Positions 25,185-35,390 are shown, counted from the stretch's first letter. The stretch: DNA of 64,000 nt from Candidatus Enterococcus murrayae (GCF_017315985.1 NZ_JAFLVR010000020.1:243707-307706); one strand, 5' to 3'. The notes: a model not told the origin generated them from the sequence alone. Program-made: numbers and translations.

Positions 25185-25217
25185 AGACCTCTTTCAGCGT
25201 TTAACTGAAGAGGTCTT
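25185..25217 (-). terminator. Terminator of the cyd operon
   Basis: The stem AAGACCTCTTCAGT-type arms (25204-25217 with 25185-25197) follow the cydC stop by a few bases. A T-run follows on the minus strand. Confidence 0.8.
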
Positions 25218-25221
25218 GAAC

Positions 25222-26970
25222 TTAACTAATCCCTTTGTCGATCTGTTTCAATCGTCGATAATGGGCGTTGGTTTGCTCTAATTCACTCGGGCTGCCCTGC
25301 ATCGTCAAGCGGCCATCCTCAATGAAGATAACCTTATCCATCGCATCAATTCCTTGCAAATGATGGGTGATCCAAATAACGGTCTTGCCCTGAAGCTCAT
25401 GAAAAAAGGTATTAATCAAGGCCTGCTCTGTCACTGGATCAAGCCCAACAGTTGGCTCATCCAGTAAAATGATCGGTGCTTCCTGCAGCAAGATTCGAGC
25501 TAACGCCAGTCTCTGACGTTCCCCTCCAGAAAAACGCAAGCCAGCTTCATCCACCATCGTTTCTAAGCCTGCCGGCAATCCTTCAACCAATTCTTTCAAT
25601 CCGACGCGAGTCACCACCTGCCATAGTTCCTCTTCTGTGGCGGACTCATTTCCAATCCGCAGATTGTTCGCAATTGTCGTATGGAATAAATAAGGCGTTT
25701 GATGGATAACCCCGAGAGCGTTACTGATCTCATCACCAAACGTGTACGTATCCACTCCATTTAACGTAATTGCCCCTTCAGTTGCCCGCAGATCGCCGCG
25801 AATCAAATTAGCCAACGTACTCTTACCTGAGCCGCTGCGCCCCAATATCGCGATTTTTTCGCCAGGCTGCAACGTCAGGTCAATCCCCACTAAAACCTCT
25901 TTTGAACTTTCAGGATAATGGTAATGCACCTGATCAATCTTTAAGGTCAATGGGCCAGAAATTTCTGGCGCAACAGTTGAAGCTGTGTGAAGCGCCGGCA
26001 ACTCATTTAGGTTCTTGATAGAATCTTGATAGCTATTCGTTTCTTGGGCTGCGGCTGGCAGCGGAGCAAACGCATCTATCAATGGAAAGACCGATAGAAC
26101 AAATGCCGCGATCCAATTTGCGGCTCCCCCATGATTTCCGGGAAACCGTTGACTTGTCCATAGCAACAAGGCGATCGTAATCACGCCAAACATTAACTGC
26201 AGCAGGAAATTGCGTTTTCGCTGGAAGCTTTGGAGCTTGCGATTGACTTCTCGCAGGGCTTCTTCGGATTCTTCATGGTGGTTCACATAATCCTGCCCCC
26301 GTTGACTAAAGATCCAATCAGACACGCCTAGCACATTATCCGTCAAGTCGCTGTACAATTGATTCTTCATCTGCTTTTGCTGTTCTTGTCGTGCGCCATT
26401 GATAATCACCGACCAGAGCGGCAGCAAAAACACTACGATACCAAGCAGCAGCAGCATCGCCAACGCGAAAAACGGTGAAAAGTACCCAATTCCGATAATC
26501 ACAAAGACATAAAGCAGCCATGCAATAATCGTTGGAAAAATCGTCCGCAGATATAAGTTCTGAATGTGGTTGATATCCTCAGAAAGCAGCCCGAGAATAT
26601 CTCCCGTTCGATGATTCTGTTTAAAGAAGATCGCGTCCTGCTCCAATGAATCATAGAGCTTCACCCGTAAATTCGACGTCATTTTCAGGACCCAGTTATG
26701 ACTGACTAGTCGCTCAACATAGCGAAAGACCGGTCGACCAATCCCGAATGCCCTTGTTAAAACGATTGGAATATAAATCAGTAAAATATTTTCTGGCAAG
26801 GAAGCCGCGCGGCTAATTAAGTAGCCGGAATTGAACATCAGGGCGCCGGCGCAGAAAAAGGTAATGAACCCTAAGGTCAAAGCAAGGATCAGCGATTTCC
26901 TATATTTCTTGAAAAATGGTTTGACCCACTCGTCTGTTTTTAAGACTTGAAATAACCCGATTCGATTCAT
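25222..26970 (-). CDS. cydC: Heterodimeric ABC exporter subunit CydC
   Basis: 582 residues. Six membrane helices (about 25-310) and a C-terminal ATPase domain with Walker A LGRSGSGKST, signature LRFSGGERQRLALARI and Walker B IILLDEP. With CydD it forms the exporter required for assembly of cytochrome bd; proposed substrates are thiols and haem. It overlaps cydD by 4 bases. Last gene of the cydABDC operon. Confidence 0.9.
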   Translation of the reverse strand: MNRIGLFQVLKTDEWVKPFFKKYRKSLILALTLGFITFFCAGALMFNSGYLISRAASLPENILLIYIPIVLTRAFGIGRPVFRYVERLVSHNWVLKMTSNLRVKLYDSLEQDAIFFKQNHRTGDILGLLSEDINHIQNLYLRTIFPTIIAWLLYVFVIIGIGYFSPFFALAMLLLLGIVVFLLPLWSVIINGARQEQQKQMKNQLYSDLTDNVLGVSDWIFSQRGQDYVNHHEESEEALREVNRKLQSFQRKRNFLLQLMFGVITIALLLWTSQRFPGNHGGAANWIAAFVLSVFPLIDAFAPLPAAAQETNSYQDSIKNLNELPALHTASTVAPEISGPLTLKIDQVHYHYPESSKEVLVGIDLTLQPGEKIAILGRSGSGKSTLANLIRGDLRATEGAITLNGVDTYTFGDEISNALGVIHQTPYLFHTTIANNLRIGNESATEEELWQVVTRVGLKELVEGLPAGLETMVDEAGLRFSGGERQRLALARILLQEAPIILLDEPTVGLDPVTEQALINTFFHELQGKTVIWITHHLQGIDAMDKVIFIEDGRLTMQGSPSELEQTNAHYRRLKQIDKGIS

Positions 26971-28679
26971 GCTTCATCACCTCTCAATGCACGACTCAAA
27001 GTTGTAAAGGCCCCATTTTTTTGTTTCAGTTCCTCCAATGTTCCCTGTTCCACCAGCCTGCCATGATCCATGACCAGCAGGTAATCCATTTCCTCCAGCC
27101 AATGAAGCCGATGAGTCGCAAAGAAGACTAAATGATCCGCCATCAGCGGCAGCATTCGCTCCTTTAATTCAACCTCTGTCTCAATATCCAAGTGAGCAGT
27201 CGGCTCATCAAATAGTAAAACCTTCCGTTCCTGATCTAAGAAGGCGCGAGCCAATGCGATGCGCTGAGCTTGTCCACCACTTAACGCCCGGGCACCTTCT
27301 CCTAGTTTTGTGTCCAAACCATCCGGTAATTCCTTTACCAGCTCCGTCAAACCAGTGACCTCAATGGCCTTCACGATTTCCTCATCAGTGGCCTGTGGAT
27401 GATAAAAGGCGATGTTTTCACGAACCGAACGTTGGAAAATATAAGGATTTTGCGGAATATAGATCAATTGCTCCTGCCAATGAGGCTGATCAAAAGCGCT
27501 CATTGCTTGTTCATTTAAGCGGATTTGACCTTCATCAGGACGCAAGAAACCACTTAAAAGATTGATTAATGTAGATTTTCCTGAGCCGCTCATGCCGATG
27601 ATCCCGATTTTTTTATAGCCTTGAACGGTAAAATCCGCTTCTGCTCCAAGCTTATCCGCATAATTATAGCGCATGCTCACATCAAGTCGGCTATCCGCTG
27701 ACCACGTTGGTAATTGGAGCGCTGCATCCTGACTCTCCGGCAGCTTCAAGATTTGATTCACATCGTCCATTGCATTTTTCCCATCCAATGTCGCATGATA
27801 ATCACTTGAAAAATCACGAATTGGTAAGAAATACTCTGGTGCCAAAATCAAGACAGTCAACGCCGGAAACAGAAAAATGACCTCATTAATCAGGCGTAAT
27901 CCCAACAGAACTGCCACCACTGCCACCGACAGTGTCGTAAAGAAATCCAACGCAAAAGTCGAGAGGATCGCGATCTTCAATGTACTCATCGTCGCTTTGC
28001 GGAAGCGTTCACTGGTCGTGAAGATACTTTTGCTGTATTGCTTGCTGATACCAAAAAACTTTAACGTATCGATTCCACGGAGAGAATCAATGAAGTGGTT
28101 CGACAAAAGTTGAAAAACCTTGTATTGCTTGTCCGCCTTGCTTTGAGCCGCATAGCCCAAGATGATCATAAAAATAATGATCAGCGGAAAGACGATCAAT
28201 AGAACCACACCCGATTCCCAGTCTAAAAGAAAAATCGCGACTAATAAAATCCACGGGATAATCATCATATTCAACATTTTTGGTAAAATCAGATGCAAGT
28301 ATTCTTCTACTTGATTAATTCCATCCAAGGCCGTCGTTACTACGCTCCCCGTCCCCTGCTTTTGCACGACTTGCGGTCCCAAACGAAAAATCTTCCGCAG
28401 CAGCTGACTGCGTAAATCTTTGGCCTGCTGGTAAGCATACTCTTCCAACACCTGCTCCCGCACATACGTCATCAAATGCCGCAGCGCAAAAGATACGAAG
28501 AACAGCAGTATCCAGTTAAATTGATTGCTTACTCCTTCTCCGTTCCATAAGTGAGTAATCGTCATAGATAATCCATACGCTTGCCCAATTATAAAGATTG
28601 CTTGCAGGACAGCAGATCCTGCAAGCAACATCAGAATTTTCTTGATACCGGGAAGTTGTAATAACTTCTTGTCGATCAT
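26967..28679 (-). CDS. cydD: Heterodimeric ABC exporter subunit CydD
   Basis: 570 residues, six membrane helices then the ATPase domain with Walker A IGMSGSGKST, signature ALSGGQAQRIALARA and Walker B VLLFDEP. It is the partner of CydC. The start codon follows an AGGAG ribosome site that coincides with the edge of the 158-bp tandem repeat array. Its translation may therefore depend on how many repeat units the leader has. Confidence 0.9.
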   Translation of the reverse strand: MIDKKLLQLPGIKKILMLLAGSAVLQAIFIIGQAYGLSMTITHLWNGEGVSNQFNWILLFFVSFALRHLMTYVREQVLEEYAYQQAKDLRSQLLRKIFRLGPQVVQKQGTGSVVTTALDGINQVEEYLHLILPKMLNMMIIPWILLVAIFLLDWESGVVLLIVFPLIIIFMIILGYAAQSKADKQYKVFQLLSNHFIDSLRGIDTLKFFGISKQYSKSIFTTSERFRKATMSTLKIAILSTFALDFFTTLSVAVVAVLLGLRLINEVIFLFPALTVLILAPEYFLPIRDFSSDYHATLDGKNAMDDVNQILKLPESQDAALQLPTWSADSRLDVSMRYNYADKLGAEADFTVQGYKKIGIIGMSGSGKSTLINLLSGFLRPDEGQIRLNEQAMSAFDQPHWQEQLIYIPQNPYIFQRSVRENIAFYHPQATDEEIVKAIEVTGLTELVKELPDGLDTKLGEGARALSGGQAQRIALARAFLDQERKVLLFDEPTAHLDIETEVELKERMLPLMADHLVFFATHRLHWLEEMDYLLVMDHGRLVEQGTLEELKQKNGAFTTLSRALRGDEA

Positions 28680-28688
28680 GGTTGAACT

Positions 28689-29252
28689 CCTAATTCCTTA
28701 ATAATGTAGTCATTTTTCTAAAAACACGAAAAATGAAACCGATTGTCATCACGCATACCATCCAACTAGTTCATTGCGCTTTTTTCTACTCAGCTACTAT
28801 TTATATAGTGTTACACCTTGTAAACTGGGAAAAGTTGGACTGGCATCCTAATTCCTTAATAATGTATTCATTTTTCTAAAATACGAAAAATGAGACCGAT
28901 TGTCATCACGCATACCATCCAACTAGTTCATTGCGCTTTTTTCTACTCAGCTACTATTTGTATAGTGTTACACCTTGTAAACTGGGAAAAGTTGGACTGG
29001 CATCCTAATTCCTTAATAATGTAGTCATTTTTCTAAAACACGAAAAATGAGACTGATTGTCATCACGCATACCATCCAACTAGTTCGTTGCGCTTTTTTT
29101 CTACTCAGCTACTATTTGTATAGTGTTACACCTTGTAAACTGGGAAAAGTTGGACTGGCATCCTAATTCCTTAATAATGTAGTCATTTTTCTAAAAACAC
29201 GAAAAATGAGACTGATTGTCATCACGCATACCATCCAACTAGTTCATTGCGC
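28689..29252. repeat. 158-bp tandem repeat array between cydB and cydD
   Basis: Three full units and a partial fourth, starting with CCTAATTCCTTAATAATGTA at 28689, 28847, 29004 and 29162 (periods 158, 157, 158). Units differ by only a few bases. The partial unit runs into the last codons of cydB. Each unit contains a short hairpin (CATTTTT...AAAAATG) and, on the minus strand, an AGGATG that opens an eleven-codon frame. This whole gap (28680-29238) holds nothing else. Confidence 0.92.
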
Positions 29253-30282
29253 TTTTTTCACTACTAAAAGCTGGACTGGTAATTTCATGCGGATGCTTGA
29301 TCCGTTTACGGAAAATGTAGTAGGTCCATGCTGTATAAGCCAATACGAACGGTAAGATCGTCAATGAAATATAGGACATGATCTTTAAGGTGTACGGGCT
29401 TGATGACGCATTTTCGATCAATAGATCATTGCCTGGGATCGAGCTGATCAATACCCGTGGGAACAATCCGCTAAACAATAATGCTACCAGAGCAATCAAG
29501 GTTAAGCCGCTAGTGATAAACGCCAGCATCTCCTTGTTCCTAAAGACAGAAACATTTGCGATCACCGTCAGTAAAACAATCACCGCTAATAAAATCAAAG
29601 TAACTGCAAAGTTGTTTTGGAAGAAGTCCGTTTTGAAATACATCAATACAGCAAATACGACTAAACCGACGTACAGTACGCCATAAAAGAACTGTGCGTA
29701 ATTTTTCGCTCGGTAACGAATCGGTCCTTCCGTGCGCAATGAAATGTAGTTCAACCCATGCAGGTAGCATAATAAAGTCAATGCTATACCGCCGACGATT
29801 GAATACAAATTGATGTAATCTGTAAAGGTCGCCATCATATTATGATTGGCATCCAGCGGCATCCCTTGAATCATACTAATGAACAAAACACCGAAAAAGA
29901 AAGGCACAAGAAAGCTGCCGATGCTCAATGTCCAGTTCCATAGCTGTTTACGTTCCTTCGGCATGCTGGCACGAAACTCAAAGGAAACTCCGCGAATGAT
30001 CAAACCAAATAAAATAATAAACAGGATCAAGTAATAGCCGCTAAACAACGAGGCATACCAATACGGAAACGAAGCGAACATCGCACCGCCTGCCGTCAAC
30101 AGCCAAACCTCATTGCCATCCCAAACGGGTCCGATCGTTTGTACGATTTGGTCTTTTTCATGCTCGTCATGGGCTAAGGTTTGTACCGACATCCCTACAC
30201 CGAAATCAAAGCCTTCTAAAAAGAAGAAGCCGGAAAATAGGACGCCGATCAATAAGAACCATAATAATTGTAAACTACTCAT
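29239..30282 (-). CDS. cydB: Cytochrome bd ubiquinol/menaquinol oxidase subunit II
   Basis: 347 residues from the ATG at 30282 (AGGGGGCG upstream), overlapping the cydA stop by 8 bases. About nine membrane helices; the segments FLEGFDFGVGM and GPVWDGNEVWLL are diagnostic of CydB. It pairs with CydA in a quinol oxidase that reduces oxygen to water; enterococci use it with menaquinone and supplied haem. Its final codons lie within the partial repeat unit. Confidence 0.93.
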   Translation of the reverse strand: MSSLQLLWFLLIGVLFSGFFFLEGFDFGVGMSVQTLAHDEHEKDQIVQTIGPVWDGNEVWLLTAGGAMFASFPYWYASLFSGYYLILFIILFGLIIRGVSFEFRASMPKERKQLWNWTLSIGSFLVPFFFGVLFISMIQGMPLDANHNMMATFTDYINLYSIVGGIALTLLCYLHGLNYISLRTEGPIRYRAKNYAQFFYGVLYVGLVVFAVLMYFKTDFFQNNFAVTLILLAVIVLLTVIANVSVFRNKEMLAFITSGLTLIALVALLFSGLFPRVLISSIPGNDLLIENASSSPYTLKIMSYISLTILPFVLAYTAWTYYIFRKRIKHPHEITSPAFSSEKSAMN

Positions 30283-31690
30283 GAGAGAACGCCCCCTTGT
30301 CAAAAGGATCGATCGAATCAGAATCTTCATTGATTTGATCCAATTCAGGCCCTTTGTTTAATTCACGTTTGACTAAATAAATCATCGTTACCGCTAAACC
30401 TGAGAACAATAAGAAATAAACGATATTTGAAATCAACAATGATGTTACCGATACATTTGGCGACACACTGTCTTCGATCGTAAACAACCCATAGACAGTC
30501 CAAGGATAACGACCTAATTCAGTCACCAGCCATCCAGCGGTATTTGCCAAAAACGGCGCAAAGGTACAAAGACCCATCACCCAAAGCATCCAGCGTTTTT
30601 CGTAAAGAATCGGCTTCTTCTTACGCGTGAAGAACAAGCCAAGAATCGCCACCAATAGCATTAACATACCAAAGCCGGCCATAATCCGGAAGTTCCAGAA
30701 CAAGACATTCACTGGCGGATAATAATTTCGATCCCCGTATTTTTTGACTAATTCCTTATTGACCGTATCCATCCCTTTGATGGAGCCTGAAGGCTTGTTA
30801 TAGGAAAGAATACTTAACATGTAAGGGATTTGCACACCAAATACTTGCTTATGCTCCCGTTCATTGTCCCATGCGATCAAGGTCCAAGCTGCTGGATCCC
30901 CTGTATCTTCATAGGTTCCTTCCATCGCCGCAAATTTCATCGGCTGGCCTTCAATCAACGCTTTCATTTGCGCATCACCGGCGCCTAAAACCATGATCGA
31001 GCCAAATAAAGTAATCACAAGGCCGATCCGCATTGATTTCATGAAAAATTCCCGCATCTGAGGTTCCCTGCGTTTTAACAATTGGAATGCTGCAAGTCCT
31101 GCCGCAATCATTCCGCCCATCGTGATCGCTGCTGCGATTACGTGACCAAACTCATACCAGACTTTTGGATTTGCGATCACCGCACCAAAATTAGTCATTT
31201 CTGCTCGACCGTTACGAAGGGCGTAGCCGACTGGATGCTGCATAAAACTATTTGCTGCTAAAATCCAGAAAGCTGATAACATCGAAGCTATGGTAACTAA
31301 CCAAATAAAAATGACGTGGGTGCGCGGTTTTACTCGATCCCATGTAAACATCCAGAGTCCTAAGAACGTTGACTCCATAAAGAAGGCCAATAAAGCCTCT
31401 ATTGCTAACGGCGCGCCAAAAATATCACCAACGAACCGTGAATAATCTGACCAGTTCATCCCAAATTGAAATTCTTGAATGATCCCGGTCACGACGCCCA
31501 CCGCAAAGCTCAATAGGAAAATATTTCCCCAAAATTTTGTCAATTGACGATATTTTTCATTTTTCGTTTTAACATATAAAGTTTCCATAATGGCAACAAC
31601 CAAAACCATCCCAATTGAGAATGGTACGAAGAAAAAGTGAAAAACTGTTGTCATGGCAAATTGAAAACGGGCCAACGTCACTATATCCAT
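30275..31690 (-). CDS. cydA: Cytochrome bd oxidase subunit I
   Basis: 471 residues, nine membrane helices. Haem ligand histidines lie near the N-terminus (TVFHFFFVPF) and at FGHVIAAA. The methionine/glutamate region and the segment GWLVTELGRYPW correspond to the family GRQPW motif, here with Tyr for Gln. The Q-loop between helices 6 and 7 is of the short type usual in Gram-positives. First gene of cydABDC, with a GGGGAGG ribosome site. Confidence 0.93.
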   Translation of the reverse strand: MDIVTLARFQFAMTTVFHFFFVPFSIGMVLVVAIMETLYVKTKNEKYRQLTKFWGNIFLLSFAVGVVTGIIQEFQFGMNWSDYSRFVGDIFGAPLAIEALLAFFMESTFLGLWMFTWDRVKPRTHVIFIWLVTIASMLSAFWILAANSFMQHPVGYALRNGRAEMTNFGAVIANPKVWYEFGHVIAAAITMGGMIAAGLAAFQLLKRREPQMREFFMKSMRIGLVITLFGSIMVLGAGDAQMKALIEGQPMKFAAMEGTYEDTGDPAAWTLIAWDNEREHKQVFGVQIPYMLSILSYNKPSGSIKGMDTVNKELVKKYGDRNYYPPVNVLFWNFRIMAGFGMLMLLVAILGLFFTRKKKPILYEKRWMLWVMGLCTFAPFLANTAGWLVTELGRYPWTVYGLFTIEDSVSPNVSVTSLLISNIVYFLLFSGLAVTMIYLVKRELNKGPELDQINEDSDSIDPFDKGAFSHE

Positions 31691-31750
31691 TTTAATTCCT
31701 CCCCTACTATTGTGAATAACAAAACTAAAAAATAAAACCCTTTGTATAAT

Positions 31751-31779
31751 ACTATAATCCTTAAGAAATAAAATGCCAA
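31751..31779 (-). promoter_or_regulatory. Promoter of the cyd operon
   Basis: Minus strand: TTGGCA (31779-31774), 17-bp spacer, TATAGT (31756-31751). A TTGTGAATAACAA palindrome-like stretch between promoter and gene resembles half of a Rex-type site, but it is too short to claim. Confidence 0.6.
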
Positions 31780-31842
31780 ATGTTCAGCTTAAGCGCTTTT
31801 TATTTCTGAATTTTGAAAAAAGAGGAAAATAACTATTTACGC

Positions 31843-31882
31843 CAAAAAATAGCCCCTTGATCACTAAGACCAAGCGGCTATT
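31843..31882 (-). terminator. Terminator after the diacylglycerol kinase gene
   Basis: AATAGCC...CTTG pairs with CAAG...GGCTATT across 31848-31882. A T-run follows on the minus strand at 31847-31843. Confidence 0.75.
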
Positions 31883-31890
31883 AGAATAAA

Positions 31891-32784
31891 CTATTCCGCG
31901 CCAGAATAAACTTCGAGATGCTGCGGCAATACTTTAAAGCGCAGCGGCAGCTCCGGACCTTCATCACCATCGACACTCGGATGCAGCTCCGCATCCTCCT
32001 TCACCGTCAAACGCCCTTCCTTAAAAGGGGTATAGCCGATCGTTTCAGTCGATTGATCCACGCCTTTGATAATCTCAGGTACACTTTTTAGCCGATCTGT
32101 GATGCTTTGATCTTTTAAATAGAGCAAATACAATTGACCATCATTGTTCTCTGCCTCAGGAACGATATGGGTAAATCCGCCAATCGTACGTGTCAGTACG
32201 ATGACGACTGCACTGCTTTCAATCTCTGTTTTCTCGCCATCGATTTCTAAAGTAAAATGATAATTTTCGTCGTTAAAGACTTCCTTTATACCATTCACGA
32301 AATACGCCAACTTGCCGAACTTCGTCTTCTCTTCAACATCCACATCGCTGATTGCTTCAGGAATACTGCCGACTGATACGATATTCATAAAATAATCGTC
32401 ATTGATTTTGCCGATGTCCAAGCTTGTCTTACGTTCAATATCAAACGAAGCGATCGCTTCTGCTGGATCCATTGAGATATTCAAGGAACGCCCCAAATCA
32501 TTTACCGTTCCTAGCGGGAAAAAGCCGAATTTCGGTCGATAGTCTTGCTCAGCCAACCCATTGATCGCTTCATTCACCGTGCCATCTCCGCCCATCGCAA
32601 AGACACTGTCAACTTTTTCTTCAGCAGCTTCTCGTGCAAATTTCGTCGCATCGCCGCCCTTTTCCGTTTCTCGTACTTCTACCTCGTCAAAAAAATTTTG
32701 CAATTTTTCTTGTGCTTGTTTTTCGTAGTCCTTCGCTTCTTCATTCCCAGAGCTGGGATTGACAATCAGTACTGCTTTTTTCAT
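31891..32784 (-). CDS. Diacylglycerol/lipid kinase family protein (YegS/BmrU/DgkB type)
   Basis: 297 residues. N-terminal catalytic domain with VNPSSGN, the GGDGTVNE motif (about 65-72) and PLGTVNDLGRSL; C-terminal beta-sandwich domain. It phosphorylates diacylglycerol or a related lipid at the inner membrane face, returning diacylglycerol to phospholipid synthesis. The exact lipid substrate within this family cannot be told. Monocistronic, with a GGGGAGAAAAG ribosome site. Confidence 0.88.
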   Translation of the reverse strand: MKKAVLIVNPSSGNEEAKDYEKQAQEKLQNFFDEVEVRETEKGGDATKFAREAAEEKVDSVFAMGGDGTVNEAINGLAEQDYRPKFGFFPLGTVNDLGRSLNISMDPAEAIASFDIERKTSLDIGKINDDYFMNIVSVGSIPEAISDVDVEEKTKFGKLAYFVNGIKEVFNDENYHFTLEIDGEKTEIESSAVVIVLTRTIGGFTHIVPEAENNDGQLYLLYLKDQSITDRLKSVPEIIKGVDQSTETIGYTPFKEGRLTVKEDAELHPSVDGDEGPELPLRFKVLPQHLEVYSGAE

Positions 32785-32983
32785 TGTTTCTTTTCTCCCC
32801 TTTTCGCTAACCTGGAATTCTACTTACTAAGTATTTTTTATTTCCTTTTCAGTATAACAGCCAACAGACATCTTACCTTGGGAGACGACTTATCCTGCAT
32901 CAAAAATCAAGTCACGCAAAATAGCCCGGAGCCGAAAGAATCTTTTTTAATGGAAGATTCTCACAAATCAGGGTTTGTGCTAT

Positions 32984-33308
32984 TTAAGGGAGTATTTTAG
33001 GTCTTCGTCTTAACCAACGTTGGATGTATCCATTATTTTTTAGCGATGATTGTAGTGCACTAGGTCCTTCTATTTTCACAATAAGGATGAATCGCGCAGT
33101 TTCTTCCTTATTGATAGCTTTGGCATGAACATTCTGCTACCACTTTTATTTAGCTTATTAAGTTCAGCCTCAGGTAGTTGGGAAATTAAAGCCTAGATCA
33201 GTTCCTCAGAATTTTCCGCAGATATCCTTATCCACGAATAGTTGACCTCCAATTGTTTCAGGGCAGACTCCACCTGTTCTGTCTTTTAGTAACTTTTTGA
33301 CTAGACAT
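32984..33308 (-). pseudogene. Unrecognised small gene broken by a stop and two frameshifts
   Basis: It begins at an ATG at 33308, five bases after the stop of the 127-residue gene. The frame opens MSSQKVTK, shifts near 33285, continues TEQVESALKQLEVNYSWIRI, meets TAG at 33195-33193, goes on ALISQLPEAELNKLNKSGSR, and shifts again near 33120. It ends INKEETARFILIVKIEG and then LKNNGYIQRWLRRRPKILP before TAA at 32986-32984. About 108 codons in all. The pieces join into one plausible protein, so it is a decayed second cistron behind the 127-residue gene. Family unknown. Confidence 0.65.
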
Positions 33309-33312
33309 TTCG

Positions 33313-33696
33313 TCAAGAACCCACTAGTCCCTGTAACGGTTCTTTGATAAATTGCGTATATAATTGCTCAAGCTTTTCAGCGATAAGGGTTTTGATCGAA
33401 CGCAAACGCAGCGTTAATAGCCGCCACTCTTTTGCGTCAAAATATTCTTCAAAATAGATATAGTAGCGACGCAAAGCACGTGTCGATTTTGTTTTTAAAA
33501 ATAGATGACGGACTAATTCCTTTAAGAAATAGGAAAAATCTGCATCACACAGCTCATCTCTCACCTGAAGCGCTATCATAATTTTGACAATCTTATTCTC
33601 ATCGTGAGTTTCTTCGTAATACGCCATCAGACGTTTTTCAAGTGTTTTTCTTTTTAGGGTAAATATCTGGTTAGCTGTCAAATGTAATTCTGTCAT
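33313..33696 (-). CDS. Hypothetical protein, 127 residues
   Basis: Basic, fully helical, cytoplasmic protein with no motif I recognise. It has many Lys/Arg in FLKTKSTRALRRYYIYFEEY and RLLTLRLRSIKTLIAEKLEQL. An AAAGGAGGCGG ribosome site is present and the frame is intact. It was apparently the first gene of a two-gene transcript whose second member is now broken, so it may itself be a leftover. Confidence 0.55.
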   Translation of the reverse strand: MTELHLTANQIFTLKRKTLEKRLMAYYEETHDENKIVKIMIALQVRDELCDADFSYFLKELVRHLFLKTKSTRALRRYYIYFEEYFDAKEWRLLTLRLRSIKTLIAEKLEQLYTQFIKEPLQGLVGS

Positions 33697-33864
33697 GCTG
33701 CCGCCTCCTTTTTGTATTTGCTTGTGACCACGATTAAACGATACTCCAGGTAAAGATTCAAAGTCAATCAGTCATCGATTATTGGAGAAATATGTCGTAA
33801 ATCTGTGACATTTTTCGACAATTTTTTAGAACTACGCAAAGGATTTGGCAAACTAGGCGCAAAA

Positions 33865-33898
33865 AAAGGAAGCTTGCGATTTCGCAAAAGCTTCCTTT
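33865..33898 (-). terminator. Terminator of the C69 dipeptidase gene
   Basis: AAAGGAAGCTT (33865-33875) pairs with AAGCTTCCTTT (33888-33898), with a further GCGA/TCGC pairing inside. A T-run follows on the minus strand. Confidence 0.85.
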
Positions 33899-33913
33899 CA
33901 GATTTAACATTCT

Positions 33914-35320
33914 TTAGTCGTTTAAATTGTAGCGTAATTTCATGTGTTCAGAACCAGAGATGACCATATCGCCAAATAGCTTGGTTTGACGTTTCAAGGA
34001 TTCGTCTGCTAATTTTTCATTCGCAGCTTCCAGGTATTTTTGGACATCTGTTTGATCATTCACGGCTTTATCGGTTTCGTTTTGAATGCCGCGATAAACG
34101 GACATTGCTTCTAATTCGAAGGTATTACGGAAATCAACATAGAAATTGTAATCCGTATCACCCAGCAGTGCAGTTGCACAGCTCAACCAGTACATATTAT
34201 TCAAATCAAAAGTACCTGTCGCATCCTTGTAGCATGCCGGTGTATCGTTAACGTTTGAGTAGAACGGTACCACTGTATTGAAGGTATTCGCACCATAGGC
34301 TAACCAATGAACGCCGGCGATTTCTGCTGGCACATTGTTGCGGATTTGCAAAATATGCACATTGTGGTTCCGATTGATTCCGATAGGACGGATCAATGTT
34401 TTTTCTGCTTCTGTACCATCCCCATAAGGATCGTATTTCGTATTTTCAAAGTGAGAACTTAAAACAAATTTGACATCTTCGATCGAGATTTTGCGGTTCG
34501 CACGACAGATGAATGGCAAATCCTGATCCATTGGGTCTTGTTCTACTTCGGGCGTGAAATATTTTTGACCATACCAAGCCCGAGGATTATTATAAACCGT
34601 ATCTTTAATAGAAGAGCTTCCGAAAATGTGACGCAGGTTGTAGCCTTCAAAATCAGGATTCAAATGATTTTCTTCGATCAGCGCTTTTAGATCGTCGGAG
34701 CAAAGGGTATCTGCTGAATCAAAATCAAAGTCATCAATGTTCATGCGGTTTGGCGCAACAACATACGCATCGTCTGGAATCCGAACCGCCGCCCAATGAT
34801 GCCCGCCGATTGTTTCCAACCACCAAACTTCGTCTTGATCAGAAAAGGCGATGCCGTTTGGCTCATAGGTCCCGTATTCTGTTAATAAAGAACCTAAGCG
34901 TTCAACCCCTTCTTTTGCACTGTGAATATAAGGTAATACCAAAGTAACGATATCTTCTTCACCGATGCCGCCTTCAACATACGGATCAAGCCCTTGAATC
35001 CGCGGATTTGTCGTGATCGTTTCTGTTGCGGACATTGCAACATTTTCACTGTTGATTCCGGCAGCTGGCCAAATACCGTTGGTTAAAATGGAGTTTGGCA
35101 TAGAAGTGTAGCGCAATGGATTATCAGGCAAGTCGACTTTTACGCCGCTGATTACAGCTTGATACTGTCTTGGCTGATCTTCTGGTTGAACTACCACAAA
35201 ACGTTGTGGGTCTAAAGCTTCATGCCCATCATCGTTCCTTGAAATAATAGTTGAGCCATCAATTGATGCTTTCTTTCCGACTAGTACAGTGGTACATGAA
35301 CCTTTTACTCTTTTTGTCAT
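33914..35320 (-). CDS. C69-family dipeptidase (PepD type)
   Basis: 468 residues from the ATG at 35320, chosen because GGGAGAG lies upstream; a longer frame starts at 35344 without a site. The nucleophile is Cys9 ([12 protein letters not shown]), which becomes N-terminal after removal of a short leader, as in this Ntn-hydrolase family. [16 protein letters not shown] and [11 protein letters not shown] are typical of lactobacillal PepD. It cleaves dipeptides in the cytoplasm. The gene is alone, between its terminator and the end of the trp operon. Confidence 0.85.
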   Translation of the reverse strand: MTKRVKGSCTTVLVGKKASIDGSTIISRNDDGHEALDPQRFVVVQPEDQPRQYQAVISGVKVDLPDNPLRYTSMPNSILTNGIWPAAGINSENVAMSATETITTNPRIQGLDPYVEGGIGEEDIVTLVLPYIHSAKEGVERLGSLLTEYGTYEPNGIAFSDQDEVWWLETIGGHHWAAVRIPDDAYVVAPNRMNIDDFDFDSADTLCSDDLKALIEENHLNPDFEGYNLRHIFGSSSIKDTVYNNPRAWYGQKYFTPEVEQDPMDQDLPFICRANRKISIEDVKFVLSSHFENTKYDPYGDGTEAEKTLIRPIGINRNHNVHILQIRNNVPAEIAGVHWLAYGANTFNTVVPFYSNVNDTPACYKDATGTFDLNNMYWLSCATALLGDTDYNFYVDFRNTFELEAMSVYRGIQNETDKAVNDQTDVQKYLEAANEKLADESLKRQTKLFGDMVISGSEHMKLRYNLND

Positions 35321-35390
35321 ACTTGAAACACTCTCCCTTTTCATGGTAACTCAAGTATAACGCTAAAAAAATGAAACACCAAATGAAATC

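Noticed and set aside
28720-29225. cre-like TGAAACCGATTGTCA in the cyd repeats
   Set aside because: One base too long for the CcpA consensus and not kept in all units (TGAGACTG variants).
31690-31720. Rex-binding site before cydA
   Set aside because: TTGTGAATAACAA has only part of the symmetric 18-bp Rex pattern; too weak to list as a site.
32545-33000. 151-residue + strand frame
   Set aside because: Antisense to the start of the lipid kinase gene and its upstream region; Phe-rich shadow composition.
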